The notes under the pieces: model-generated
Told to the model about the DNA's origin: nothing
Database searches by the model: none
What the model saw: only the letters and a program-made list of their open reading frames with translations
Part shown: piece after piece, positions 20,883 to 31,689 of the stretch
How positions within the stretch are numbered: the stretch's first letter is position 1
Layout: the number at the start of each line of letters is the position of its first letter
DNA from: Rotaria macrura
Lineage: Eukaryota > Rotifera > Eurotatoria > Philodinida > Philodinidae
DNA length: 64,000 nt
Direction of reading: 5' to 3'
Assembly (NCBI GenBank): GCA_900239685.1
Contig: OENT01000018.1
Span: forward strand, 1 to 64,000
Translations under genes and position numbers: made by a program

Positions 20883-21050
20883 TGTTAGCGTCAGTGTTGA
20901 TCACACTAACGCTAAACGATGATTAAGATGCGCCTTCTAGTCTAAATGGCTTAGAAAAACTGCCCGAATAGCATGAGATGCGGGTTCGATTCCAGCGAAA
21001 GTCACTTTTGCATCGTTTAGCGTTAATGTGATCGAACACTGACGCTAACA
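20883..21050. mobile_element. Foldback element enclosing a tRNA-like sequence
   Basis: Terminal inverted arms of 38-39 bases (TGTTAGCGTCAGTGTTGATC at the left) differ by one mismatch and one indel. They are flanked by an exact 5-bp duplication AATAC (20878-20882, 21051-21055). The 89-base loop contains a B-box-like GGGTTCGATTCC (about 20982-20993) and an A-box-like AGTCTAAATGGCTTAG (about 20939-20954) at tRNA spacing. The acceptor stem cannot be formed, so this is a tRNA-derived piece, not a tRNA gene. Confidence 0.75.
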
Positions 21051-21274
21051 AATACACTTTGCTTCCAGATTTTGGTTCAGTTTTGTAACTTCTTTGATTT
21101 TGAAAGCCGCAGCGATGGTTACACTGATGGACACTGCTTTTTGGGTGTGGTTGTTAGTGTGGATGTGCGGGTGAGGGTGTAAAAGGGGATGTGTGTTAAA
21201 CTGAACGAAGAGTGGACCCGTGCTCGTACACACACTAAACCAGAAATTCGAATGAGATGAGTCGATAAATTTAT

Positions 21275-21472
21275 CCCATGGGACAAATTTTTTTCTTCCG
21301 CCGAATCCAAATCCATGGAATTGAAAAATCGGCCCGTTTATCCCATCGGTTTAGAGATCGGCCCATCGCATTCTATGGGGACTAGTTATAAAATATTTTC
21401 ATTCCAATCCTTTCATGGGATATTTAAGAAATGTAAATTCATTCCATTCCATTTGGAGCTCTGCCCTACACT
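21275..21472. repeat. Degenerate CCCAT/GGAAT word array
   Basis: Words TCCCATGGG, ATCGGCCCAT, CATTCCATTCC and CCATGGAATTG recur in both directions, ending in ATTTGGAGCTCTGCCCTA, whose reverse (TAGGGCAGAGCTCC) resembles a hAT terminus. The matching left end was not found. 21136-21240 upstream also has loose GTGTGG/ACACAC words. Probably a damaged miniature element. Confidence 0.4.
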
Positions 21473-21504
21473 CTTCGAATGATGTTTGCTAAAATGATTG
21501 CATA

Positions 21505-22234
21505 TAGAGGGCTGCAAGTTTACAAGATTTTGGCAACCTGTAACCTGCCCTGCTGAGATTTTGTCAACCTAGACCTGCTCTGCCCTGTAGTCTTTTATAA
21601 TTGAGAAAAATTCGAACTTTCACATGATTATATTATACAAATTCATTCAATTTCTTTCAATTACAAAGCAAAAAGCACGGAATCATTCATTTCGAAAATT
21701 TCTTATCATTAAAATATCATCAACAATATCGGGATTTACAAATTGTCTTCTTTTCTCTAATATTCGACCCGATGAGCTAAAAACACGCTCTGATGTAGCT
21801 AAACTTGCAGGAATTCCTAATATGAAGTTATTCATAATGATCGTCTTAAGAATATATGCTAGAGCATATTATCAACAGTGCAACATGTCTTTATCCTTTC
21901 AGACGATAAAGTAATTATAATAATAGACAAAAGAATAAAAATAGTAAAACTGAAAATCAGAAAAGTAATATATGTACAATGGAATTGATGGTAGATGTTC
22001 ATAAACACAAAAAATATACTATACTAAAGCACATATCTGTTATTTCTATTGAATGCATTCGCGACCAATCTAAATTGATTTTTAATTCACTATTAGTTTT
22101 AGCCTTTTCTTACCAAATAATTCTGAGAAGAGGTCGACTACATCTATTACATAATATTAGTTGCAGGTCACAGATTATGCTACTGGTACCCTGTAACCTA
22201 CCCTGTAAAATTTTTGATAACCTGCAGTGCTCTA
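21505..22234. mobile_element. Non-autonomous hAT element, 730 bp
   Basis: Left end TAGAGGGCTGCAAGTTTACA and right end, reversed, TAGAGCACTGCAGGTTATCA form imperfect terminal repeats. The flanks ATTGCATA (21497-21504) and ATTACATA (22235-22242) are an 8-bp duplication with one mismatch. ACCTGTAACCTGCCCTG-like words lie near both ends. Two frames of 96 and 88 codons in the middle match no transposase domain I know; they may be remnants or chance. Confidence 0.75.
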
Positions 22235-22242
22235 ATTACATA

Positions 22243-24097
22243 TGATGATTCATTTTACAAGCGATTCCTTTATGATGATATGTTGATACTTCTTCCTTCC
22301 AACCGAAACACATTGCACATAACAAATAAACACTTCTATGGTCTTTCATTTTGTACTCCTCAGATAAATCCGGTAAGTTAATGTGAAGGAAACATTAAAT
22401 AAATGACATTTCTAAAGAATGATTATTCACTCTCAATTATTCTCGGTCTTGTGCATTTTTCAAATCATTTGAGTACGAATAGTTAGAAAGTGACAAGTGA
22501 AAGGTAACGAAATCGAAATACTAGAGTTTGTTACATGACTATACAGACTAGGTTGCACATAAAACTTGAAAACAATACTGATGAAACTTGGATAAATTCG
22601 CTTCTAGCTTCATATATTAGTAAATTGTCTGATTGCCGAATCTTACTTTGATTAGAGCAAAGACACAATACCAACGGTTCATAGTACAAGTCATTGCAAC
22701 AGTTGCAGTATATACCACTACATTCTGTTCAAATAGAAGTTACTTGAAATTATGATAGAACAAATACAGGAATTCATACACTATACTATTTAGTTATTAA
22801 AAGGAATTTTTGAAAAAACAACAACATGATTTCATGCATGACTTTTGTATATTTCACTTGTCAGAATGCTTTCTGAAACAAATCAAATGATTGACAATGG
22901 TTGACTGAATAGTATCATAAATTGAAAGCATTGAACAAAAAATAATTTAAATCATATGAAAAAATCGCGCAAGGTTTCAACGAATATCGTTGAAAGCAGT
23001 TGTTTAAATCATATACATTCACCACTTTTTTTTTGGTTTTAAACTTTCAAGTAAGAATCATTTTTCATATTGAAGTCGAATTCAATATCTTCAAACATTT
23101 TACACAGAATCTTATTGAGTTTAGCGTGCATTTAACATCAGATATTGATGGTAGTTATTAAAACTAAAATATCTGATACAAAAACTTTCTGTCTTTAGTG
23201 ATCAAGGTTCTATGATGAATTATCCATTAGATGAAACAATAAGCGATTAATATGTATATGGAAAAAGTTGTATTTACTACTGCTAAAATTAACAAATTTT
23301 AGTATGCATGAATTTTTAGTGAGGCGTTTTTCTTATTCACTCCTCGCTTACTCACAAGTATGGACTGCTACACAATTCAACTTGACTTGTGAGTTGAGAA
23401 ATACAGGTACAGGATGATAAGTCAATGAAGTTTATTCTAAACTTTGAGGAAAATATGTTCGGAAACAACCAGCAATATGAAAGGATCGGCAATAACTCTC
23501 GCATGCATCACTCGGACAAACCGTGGTATATTGCTCATTTATTTTTATTTAGTTGTATCTCTGAAATCTATTGACTTGAGAATTGTTTGCATTTATGTTT
23601 ATTCGTTAATAATTTATGGAATCGAACTGATAAGACTACGAGTATAAGTTAGCTTTCAACAAAAATAATAATGATACCAAATACTAATCTATGTTATCTA
23701 CTGACTATTCAATAATTGAAACTGTATGACCATAAATGGATATATCATCGAAAAATGACACGAAACAACTGAGCAGCCAATGACAAACTTGATCACAAGC
23801 GTACAATTTCGATTTAGGCATCCATATGATTAACATGCGATTTGTTAAAGAATAAAAAGTCAAAATGAAATGGTCGACATTAAACCGTAACGATTTTAGC
23901 TCATTAATCAAATGAAAATTCATTTGAATAGCTAATGCTAGATTATGATTTTCATTAGTATAAATTCTATTTTATTATTTGTTTCTATGGATTTAAAAAG
24001 TTTCTGTTTCTGTTCATACGTATATTTGAAATTATTGAATCTTGGTGTATCATTTAGCTAAAATTTGTACGAACAAAAACTAAATGTAGTATTTTGT
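22243..24097. other. No recognisable gene
   Basis: AT-rich sequence. Short frames at 23444-23647 (+) and 23705-23923 (-) have no recognisable domain. Confidence 0.45.
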
Positions 24098-24872
24098 TTA
24101 TAGAACAGACTTACACATTGTATTTGAAGTAAATTTTGACATATCTTTCAGTTTTTTATCTTCAACTTTTCGATCTTCAAGGGCCCATTGTTGACGTTGC
24201 TAAAATACAAACATATATTTGACAAGCAAAATAAATTGCATGAAGCATACTTTCGTCAACGACTCATTACGATCTTCTCCTATATTTGCTGATAAGTGCT
24301 GCTTTGCCGCTGCTTCAATACGAGCCAATTCACTATGAAAGTATACCAAACGTACATGTTAAATGAAGTGGAAAAACTATATATAATCAATGTCTTACGC
24401 TTTGCGCTCTTTTTCAATATAAGCTTGCTTATCTTTAAGTGCTTGTTCTTTTAATTTGTCGACTTGTGTTTCAAGTTTAGTACCAAAACTTTTGGCTGTT
24501 TCTTCAAATACTTTCATGCGTTGAAGATTTTCTTCGATCTGTGCTTGATTCCGTTTTTTGATATCGTCATCTCGACGTTGTTCTCGTTGAATTCGTTCTT
24601 TTTCACGTTTTTCTATGAAATTTATTTGTAAGAAAAATAGGTATTCATTGATTTCTTCATAGGAAATAAAACAAATGCATACCACTATTGATTTTTTTTA
24701 CTTCTAATAGACGTGTACGAATAATTTTACGTTCGTCAGGATCTTTTGCTGCATTGAACTGTATTAGGAAAAGAAAATTGTTAAACGTTGCGAAATGATA
24801 TATATCGAATGAAAAACTAAAAACCATTTTTTGAAGTTCTGCTTCATCTTCAATAGAATTAACCGATGCCAT
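24098..24872 (-). CDS. Smoothelin-domain coiled-coil protein
   Basis: Five exons, read from splice signals and phase: 24825-24872, 24683-24758, 24399-24612, 24251-24332, 24098-24199, giving 173 residues. Introns are 51-70 nt, all GT-AG; the first donor, GTTTTT, is weak. Residues about 8-37 (IEDEAELQKM, then DPDERKIIRTRLLEVKK) match the smoothelin-type helix, whose hallmark is D-x-E-R-x-x-I-R. The remainder, to about 165, is a highly charged lysine/glutamate coiled coil. Smoothelins are actin-associated proteins of contractile cells, so a cytoskeletal role is likely. There is no calponin-homology domain, which larger smoothelins carry at the C-terminus, so this is a short form. The last exon's end is the least certain part: a GT-containing site in AATGTGTAAGT could extend the gene further. 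Confidence 0.65.
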
Positions 24873-26526
24873 TTTTCTCGAGAGAGCCTACTAATAACGA
24901 TGATTTTGTTGACTTATGGGTATGAAGAGAGGGTTATTACTCGTCAGAAAGTAGGAAAAATACTACTAGATTGAATAGAGAATGTGCAGCCTGATTTATC
25001 CGTACGGATAGTAGAACAGTGCCATAGAGAGAACAGAAAGAAACTGCTTCTTCGAAGTTAGCATCGAAGAAAAAAGTCGACTGGATAACTTTTTATACAA
25101 GAATAGCAGAAAGCAAAAATAAAGGAACAGAATAGACGAGAACAGTGCCAAAGAATAGAGGGACGTGTAATTGAATAGATAGATTGGATACATAGATATT
25201 TGTACTACCGAAAAGTTCTTTTATTATGTCGTATTATCCCTCTGTTTATAATCAACGTAGACTTTTATATTATAGAAATTATGAATTCAAAATCAATAAA
25301 TATTATCACATGAGCTAGAAGATATGTCGAAATTGCAATGATAATTTTTTCTTCTCCCTTTAGCAAATAAAACAAAACATTACATGACAACTTCATACAT
25401 TACTTACAAATTTAAGTTTACTTCTAGCGAATTCATTTGTTGACAACTCAAGTGAATGTTTGCTGTCTATAACGGGGCAACAACGTCTTATAAAACAGAT
25501 TTAATTCATCACATATTTTACATAGATATAGACAAAGATTTCTTCTAGCAGAAATAAAATAATGAATTTATAATTAAGAAAATATTTAATTATTGAAAAT
25601 TTTTATCCCAATCGATCACAGTTCACGTACAATAAAATCAAAATGAAGGACTGAGATGCCTTTGATTGAATAAATCTCGATACATCTTTGATATGATAAT
25701 ATTTCAAAGTTTCACCAGTATATTTGTTAACAATATTTTTCTCTTCAGTGGTCAAGTTGAGTTTTGTGAATCATTTTAAACTAAAAAAAGTAGCAAACAT
25801 AATCAATGTTAGAGTAACTGACATGGCATTCTGACGATTATAACAATTTGCTTCAGAATACACGTACGATAGCATTATTTTGTTTCAAGAGACTCATCAA
25901 ACTCTACTCAACTATCACCGGTTATTTTCTACAAAATCTATTTGGATATTCTTCGTATCAACGAATACAAAGAAAAACAAAGCTCGAAATCAACTAAATT
26001 CCTTTTGTTTCTTTTTCATCTTTTATAAAGAAAATTTTACATTAAAAAAAAAACTTGAAAAAGCACTGGCGTTCGATTCCTCAAGTTATTACTCATCACG
26101 AGATTATGCAAAAAACAAATAGAACGAAATTCGACATCAATATTTTTTCGTCAGTACCAATAAAAGAAAGAAAAAAAATCCAAGAAAAGAGTATGTATGG
26201 CCATAATAAAATGTAATACAACAGACAACTTTTTTTCCACTAACTTTAAATCTAATAGTACATCAGAAAGTAGAGTATTACACTGAGTGCATATTTTTTT
26301 GAATCTATTGTCCCTGCAGACGAAAACAATGTTTCTCATCGAAATTCTTTACATTTTCTTTTGAACAAAAGATTCAGTATAAATCTTTTTCTTTTAAATT
26401 CACAATTAAATCCATTTGCATCATTGTTGATTCTATACCTCTTTGTTATTAATTTAAAATAGAAGCAGTTTGTTTTTTTAAACGTGAGTTTTAGATTTTA
26501 CACAAGCATAGCTACACAGAATATCG
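24873..26526. other. Intergenic, no gene seen
   Basis: Divergent promoter region between the smoothelin-domain gene and the CAP gene. AT-rich; frames at 24996-25193 and 25880-26122 look like chance. Confidence 0.5.
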
Positions 26527-27392
26527 ATGGGTTCCAATGATGCCTTTGGTGATTTCGCCAGTTTCTTTACACAACTTTTTGGATTGAACACTCCCGATCA
26601 GATAGGAGCGTTTTTTCAATTGTATTGGTATGTTTGGTTAATCTTATCTATTGGTATTGTTGCTCTTATTACGGCTAATGTATTAATATGTTGTTATTTC
26701 TGTCATCATAAAAAACTGAACGAAATCGATCCCAAAACAGGTGAAAAACGTCTACATGATAAAGATTGGGGTATTACAAAACCAACTCAAACCTTATTTA
26801 TACCAATCGAACGAAATAAGAACGAAGAAGCAGAAAATCCATTGATGGATGAAGATTATGATGATTCGAAATTTTCTGTTGAAGCATTAATGTCACACAA
26901 TCAATATCGTATACAGCATGGTGCCATACCATTACAACAAAACGAATATTTAAACAAAGCTGCATCTGATTGGGCGCGTGAATTAGTAAAAATGAATCAA
27001 CTTAAACATAGTCCAGATCAATGGAGACGTTATCGAGGATCAGTATTAGGTGAAAACTTAGCATATTTTATTGGACCAACACTTACTGGTGAACGTCTGA
27101 CGAAGATATGGTATCGAGAATGTGAACGACATGATTTCAATGCTGATTTACAAGAAAATAGTCTTCATTTTTCACAATTAGTTTGGAAAAGTACAAAAGA
27201 AGTTGGCTTTGGTCGTTGTCGAACACAAGATAGAAAACAATGGTAAATCTTTTTGTACAGCTAAGGAAAAATTATTCCCATACTCTATTTAGGTATGGTG
27301 TTGCACTTTATTATCCGCCTGGTAATTTTCCAACTCAATATGCAGAAAATGTACAAGCACGAAGTGAACTTGAAGAGTACCGTCTTGCTTAA
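26527..27392 (+). CDS. Membrane-anchored CAP-domain protein (GAPR-1-like)
   Basis: Two exons (26527-27242, 27293-27392; 50-nt GT-AG intron splitting W239) give 271 residues. A strong membrane segment at about 34-59 is followed by cysteines and HHKK. The CAP domain runs from about 115 to 268: SHNQYRIQHG, GENLAYF, HFSQLVWKSTKEVGFGRC and YYPPGNF. The putative metal/ligand tetrad is complete: H161, E176, E198, H214. The fold is closest to GLIPR2/GAPR-1, the Golgi-associated, lipid-binding branch, and not to secreted venom allergens, since the disulfide cysteines are missing. MGSNDAF at the start fits a myristoylation site, as in GAPR-1. Basic residues after the membrane segment predict a cytoplasmic CAP domain. 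A membrane-peripheral or Golgi role is inferred. Confidence 0.85.
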
Positions 27393-28880
27393 CTATCAAT
27401 CGAAAGAAAACATATGTTAAATTATAAATCTCATTCTAATCGATAATTTGTTTTGAATTTTACGTTTTGTTTATAAGATAAAGGTTGAACAGCAAGAAAC
27501 GACGATTCTTTTACAGACGAAGGATTTTTGTAGCAAGATTAGTTGTTAAAATAAATCGATGATTCATCTGTTTTATGTTTTAAAGTGACAGGCAAGAATC
27601 ATGAGAGTTAATTTATAAATGCAAACAGTCACATTTAGAACACTTTGAAAATGTAATTTCATAATTTCAATGCGTACTCTTAAATAATAAACCTACGAAT
27701 TTGCATATGGGTACTGAAACTCTAACGTGAGTCTATATTTTCTCGAAGTACTAAAGAATATTACGTGTAAACATTTGAGAATTATACCTTCCTATAGTAC
27801 TAGAAGTTTTAGGAATTCTATAAACATAGTATCTGGAAATCTTAACGAATTACCGAGTACCATAAATGACTTTGAAAGTAATTCAAGTTCCTGAAGTTCA
27901 GAATATTCAATATGAAGTAAGATTAGTCTTATTTCTATCTTAACATTACCCAAAACATAGCATGTTTCCTTTGAAAATTTTTTCTTCGTTTATGTTAGGT
28001 TTGCATCAAATACTTTTTTTTTATTTAAAAACAAATCTAATCGCACAACTGTATAGAGAGTATTGGCGGGCCTGAAATCTAAAGGAAGGAAAATATTACT
28101 TTTTTTCTGTTCATGGATTTATTTATTTTTCATATCATGATGATGTTGGGTCCAATATATTGTTAATCGATTGAAAAGCATCTTTTGTTGACTGATGTAA
28201 AGCAGTGTCTATTCGAAATTAACATACATCCACTTCTGTTTAAACTGCATCGAAATTAAAAATATTTGCAAAACCTTTTATTTTATTAAACTTCGAAGCA
28301 TTTTGATGTTTATACTTGCCAATCAGATCTCATGACAACAAACAATCTCTGCTATGTAAATAGCGTCAACTGTTAATTTGAATATTCTACTAGCTATTGT
28401 CGACTATTGTTACCGATATAGAAAAATACAGTACTGATCCAATAAGTAAGTTTCAGCGTACTTTTTGAAGAATGATTATACTATAGTAAGATTAATTTAA
28501 CAAAAAGTAAATGTTGGAGGCCATTTCTACCTACAATTTGAAATCTTTTATGGTAGATTTCACAAATGTTGTTCGAATCAACTAATTCAGGTTTAAAACA
28601 CTGTCATAAATAATCATAAACGTCATTCACAAATATTCTTCGAATAGGTCTGTATGCTGTTTCTCGATTATTCTATAAGGCTTGATCTAAATTTTGCAAT
28701 GTCAATTATTACACTTCTTATCAACGCTTCGGTATTTTGCATGAAAATTTGATACTTCACTACTGCATTTATTCTTTTTGATATGATAGAGCAAGTTAAC
28801 AAATATTGTTATCATTCTTATCTATTCTTTTTCTTTTGTATTTCGGTTTTGTCATCAGCTATATTTTTTTACTCTCGAAA
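27393..28880. other. Intergenic, no gene seen
   Basis: AT-rich, with no supported gene. The open frame of the next gene extends upstream to 28806 without an ATG (it begins with TTG), so that part is taken as 5' UTR. Confidence 0.5.
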
Positions 28881-29857
28881 ATGACAACTGCAAATGCAAA
28901 CGAAAGTTGGTCTAAAGTTCTATTGGATAAAGTTGTGTTTATTACTGGTGCCGGTGGAGGTATTGGCTCTGCCATTTCTCATACATGTGCATTACAAGGT
29001 GCTCGAGTAGTGGTTTCTGACGTCAATAAAGCAGCTGCCGATAAAGTCGTTGCAAACATTCTCGAAACTCAACATGAGCAATCCGACCGTGTTATGAGCT
29101 TGGAACTTGATACAGTTGATGAACAAGCAATTGAACAAGCAGTGAAAGAAGTAGTGGATAAATGGGGTACGATTCATGTACTAGTTAATGCGTACGTAGG
29201 AAACTATTCATTCTGTTTGCTGGCAAACCAGAAATCATATTAAATTTTAATAAATAGTTTTGCTTATTTTTAGCGCAGCTAATTTTACGCTTGGTCTTAT
29301 TGAAGATGTTTCGGCTGAAGCTTGGTCACATATTTTCAATGTTAATGTTCGTGGTTATGCATTGATGATTAAACATATTGTACCGTTACTTAAACAACAA
29401 CGCTCAGGTTCTATTATTCAATTCGGTAGTATTAGTGGTTTGATTGCTCAAAATGCTTTCGTTCCATATAGTACTACGAAAGGAGCTGTTATACAAATGA
29501 CACGTAATCTAGCTCTTGATCTTGGTTCATTCAATATTCGATGCAATACTATTTCTCCTGGTTGTATTGGTAGGAGTTTGTTTTTCTAAATCAACTAGAA
29601 GTTTTTATTTTACGTATTCTAAACAATCATGTATATTTACGAATTCTATTATAGAAACACCACCGATTCATGAACTGGCAGCTCGTAACCAAGTAACGAT
29701 CGAACAACTTACGCAGAAATTAGTACAAAATCAATGTTTAAAGCGAATCGGTACACCACAAGAAATAGCCAATTTAGTTGTATTTCTTGCTTCAGATCTT
29801 TGCCCTTATATAACGGGGGCAAATCTATCAGCCGATGGAGGTTACACTACTGTTTAA
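28881..29857 (+). CDS. Short-chain dehydrogenase/reductase (classical type)
   Basis: Three exons (28881-29191, 29274-29569, 29655-29857; introns of 82 and 85 nt) encode 269 residues. The Rossmann nucleotide-binding motif TGAGGGIG is at 22-29, with D47 after beta-2 favouring NAD(H). The catalytic residues are S156 or S158, Y169 and K173 (YSTTK). A C-terminal ITGANLSADGGYT-like end is typical of the FabG/glucose-dehydrogenase group. The usual NNAG after beta-4 reads N-A-A-A-N (103-107) in the spliced form. The first ATG after an upstream run of hydrophobic codons was chosen; that run lacks an ATG of its own. AATAAA at 29938 fits the 3' end. The substrate cannot be told; the group includes 3-oxoacyl and sugar/alcohol dehydrogenases. 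No targeting peptide, so cytosolic. Confidence 0.85.
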
Positions 29858-30519
29858 GACAAACTATATTGAATGGTAACCACACTAATTCAAAAGAAAA
29901 GTTTTCTTTCATTGGAAATCATTTTAAATTCTAAAAAAATAAAACGGAGATGACGAACTCATTTTTCATTGCAAACCAATCTAGGAGTAAGTAGTTCAAG
30001 GCTATAACTGTATGTATAACATTCTGATGAAAAAAGTTGACAATTTTTATGGACGCTACTTCAAGACCACTGGATACACGAATGATCTATTGCAATGGTT
30101 GAAAAACATGTCATATTTACTGTTTATCATATTCGCTTGATACATAGATAGACAAAACTATCTCTAGACGTGTCAAGGAAAATGAGTCTTTATGAATGGT
30201 TTATAAGCTTCAAACTTGTCTTTATTTGGTATTTCCGTAGAAACTACTGATGTATCGTGTCGCTTGCATATTATTACATTATTTTTAATAAAAAAATGAT
30301 GTTCATCTGCAAAACTTTCAGAATCAATGGATTGATCATTTCATGAAGTTCAAACGTCACTCACTTGTTTCGTCGGTAAATGAGGAAAGGGATTTCTTCA
30401 TTTTTCTTATTTTCAAACATAAACTTAAATCTTTGTTTCTTATGAAATCTGATTCTGAGTTTTATTAACTAAAAATAGTATGGAAAACTAAATAAGAAAT
30501 ACATAGTTGATAAAATGCT
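29858..30519. other. Intergenic between convergent dehydrogenase genes
   Basis: 3' flanks of two convergent genes, AT-rich. AATAAA for the plus-strand gene lies at 29938-29943. No further feature. Confidence 0.55.
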
Positions 30520-31689
30520 CTATTCATGTTCAATATCATTAAGTTTTTCATTAATAACTTTCTCTGAATAATCCCACCATATACGAGCTACCTCATCGTC
30601 TTCTACGTATTTATTAATTACGGCCGTTGGTTGACAATCGGAATGATATGCACCAGGTTTAGCATCATCTGATAATGCACAGTATAGACTTGTCTGTGCT
30701 CCTTCTAATGCTGATTTAAATAATAAATATCTAATTGGTTTTAATAATGTAGAAACGAAATTCCCAGCACTTATATGTCGAACTAACGGTGTATTCACTC
30801 CACCCGGATGCAACGAATAAGCACGTATTTTATGTGATGAGAAATAGCGTCGTTGAAGTTCACGTGTAAATAATATATTTGCTGATTTACTTAATGAATA
30901 AGCTGACCATCGATTGTATGTATTCGCATTACACATTTGAGCATAATGAGAAGGATCACAAGGTACGTTCCATAGGGCGTGGCCAAATGAAGAAACATTG
31001 ACTATACGCGATGAGTAGAGACGTGGCAAAAGAAGTTTTGTAAAATAAAAATGACCAAAATGATTGGTACCCATCTGTAGTTCAAATCCATCTTTCGTCT
31101 TGGAAAATGGACAACCCATAACCCCGGCATTATTGATCAAAGCAGTGATTTTTAGATTTCTACGAATCAAGGAAGAAGTTAAGAAACAAAAATCATTAAA
31201 AATCAAATGAACAACATACTCATCTTCGTTTTTCATAAATTCTTCAACACATAATTTTATTGATCGTAAATCAGATAAATCCAGGACATAGCCAACAATA
31301 TTATCAGGCGATTGTGCTACTTTTTTCACATCATTAATGGTCTCTGCCAAATTTGTTGCACGCGCAAAAAGTATTACTCGAGCTCCTCGTTTTGCCAATT
31401 CAATGGCTGTCATCTTTCCAATGCCACTAGCAGTACCAGTAATCAAAAATGTTTGTCCTCGTAGATCAGCAGTCTCAATATCTGAATATTTACCACCTTT
31501 AGCCCACCATCGCATCAAAAATAAAACAACCACGAAATAAATGATCAAATTTATGTAACTTGTCGATGCCCATATCCAAATGAATGAAGGAAGTAAAGCA
31601 GAATAAGCCGAAAGGATTAAAACAAAAATTGAAGTAACGAAAGTTAGTAACGATCGTGCTTCTGGCTGCTGAAGCAAACTCGCAAGCAT
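30520..31689 (-). CDS. Retinol-dehydrogenase-like membrane SDR
   Basis: Two exons (31220-31689, 30520-31159) around a 60-nt intron give 369 residues. N-terminal hydrophobic segments (about 16-38 and 43-60) form a membrane anchor. The cofactor motif TGTASGIG is at 84-91, with R110 after beta-2 suggesting NADP(H). NNAG is at 166-169, S213/S214 and Y244-x-x-x-K248 (YSLSK) are catalytic. HPGGVNTPL-like text follows, as in the RDH11-14/DHRS/WWOX group. These enzymes reduce retinal, steroids or lipid aldehydes at the ER or mitochondria; the substrate here is unknown. The intron has a length divisible by three and no in-frame stop, so unspliced RNA would encode a 389-residue form with 20 extra residues before NLKIT. 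Splicing restores the family spacing, so I take it as a real intron. Confidence 0.85.
   Translation of the reverse strand: MLASLLQQPEARSLLTFVTSIFVLILSAYSALLPSFIWIWASTSYINLIIYFVVVLFLMRWWAKGGKYSDIETADLRGQTFLITGTASGIGKMTAIELAKRGARVILFARATNLAETINDVKKVAQSPDNIVGYVLDLSDLRSIKLCVEEFMKNEDEYVVHLIFNDFCFLTSSLIRRNLKITALINNAGVMGCPFSKTKDGFELQMGTNHFGHFYFTKLLLPRLYSSRIVNVSSFGHALWNVPCDPSHYAQMCNANTYNRWSAYSLSKSANILFTRELQRRYFSSHKIRAYSLHPGGVNTPLVRHISAGNFVSTLLKPIRYLLFKSALEGAQTSLYCALSDDAKPGAYHSDCQPTAVINKYVEDDEVARIWWDYSEKVINEKLNDIEHE

Noticed and set aside
20935-21005. A functional tRNA gene inside the foldback
   Set aside because: A- and B-box-like text is present, but the acceptor stem does not pair and the T stem has a mismatch.
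28806-28880. Hydrophobic N-terminal extension of the first SDR
   Set aside because: The extended frame begins with TTG and has no ATG; the domain starts properly from the ATG at 28881.
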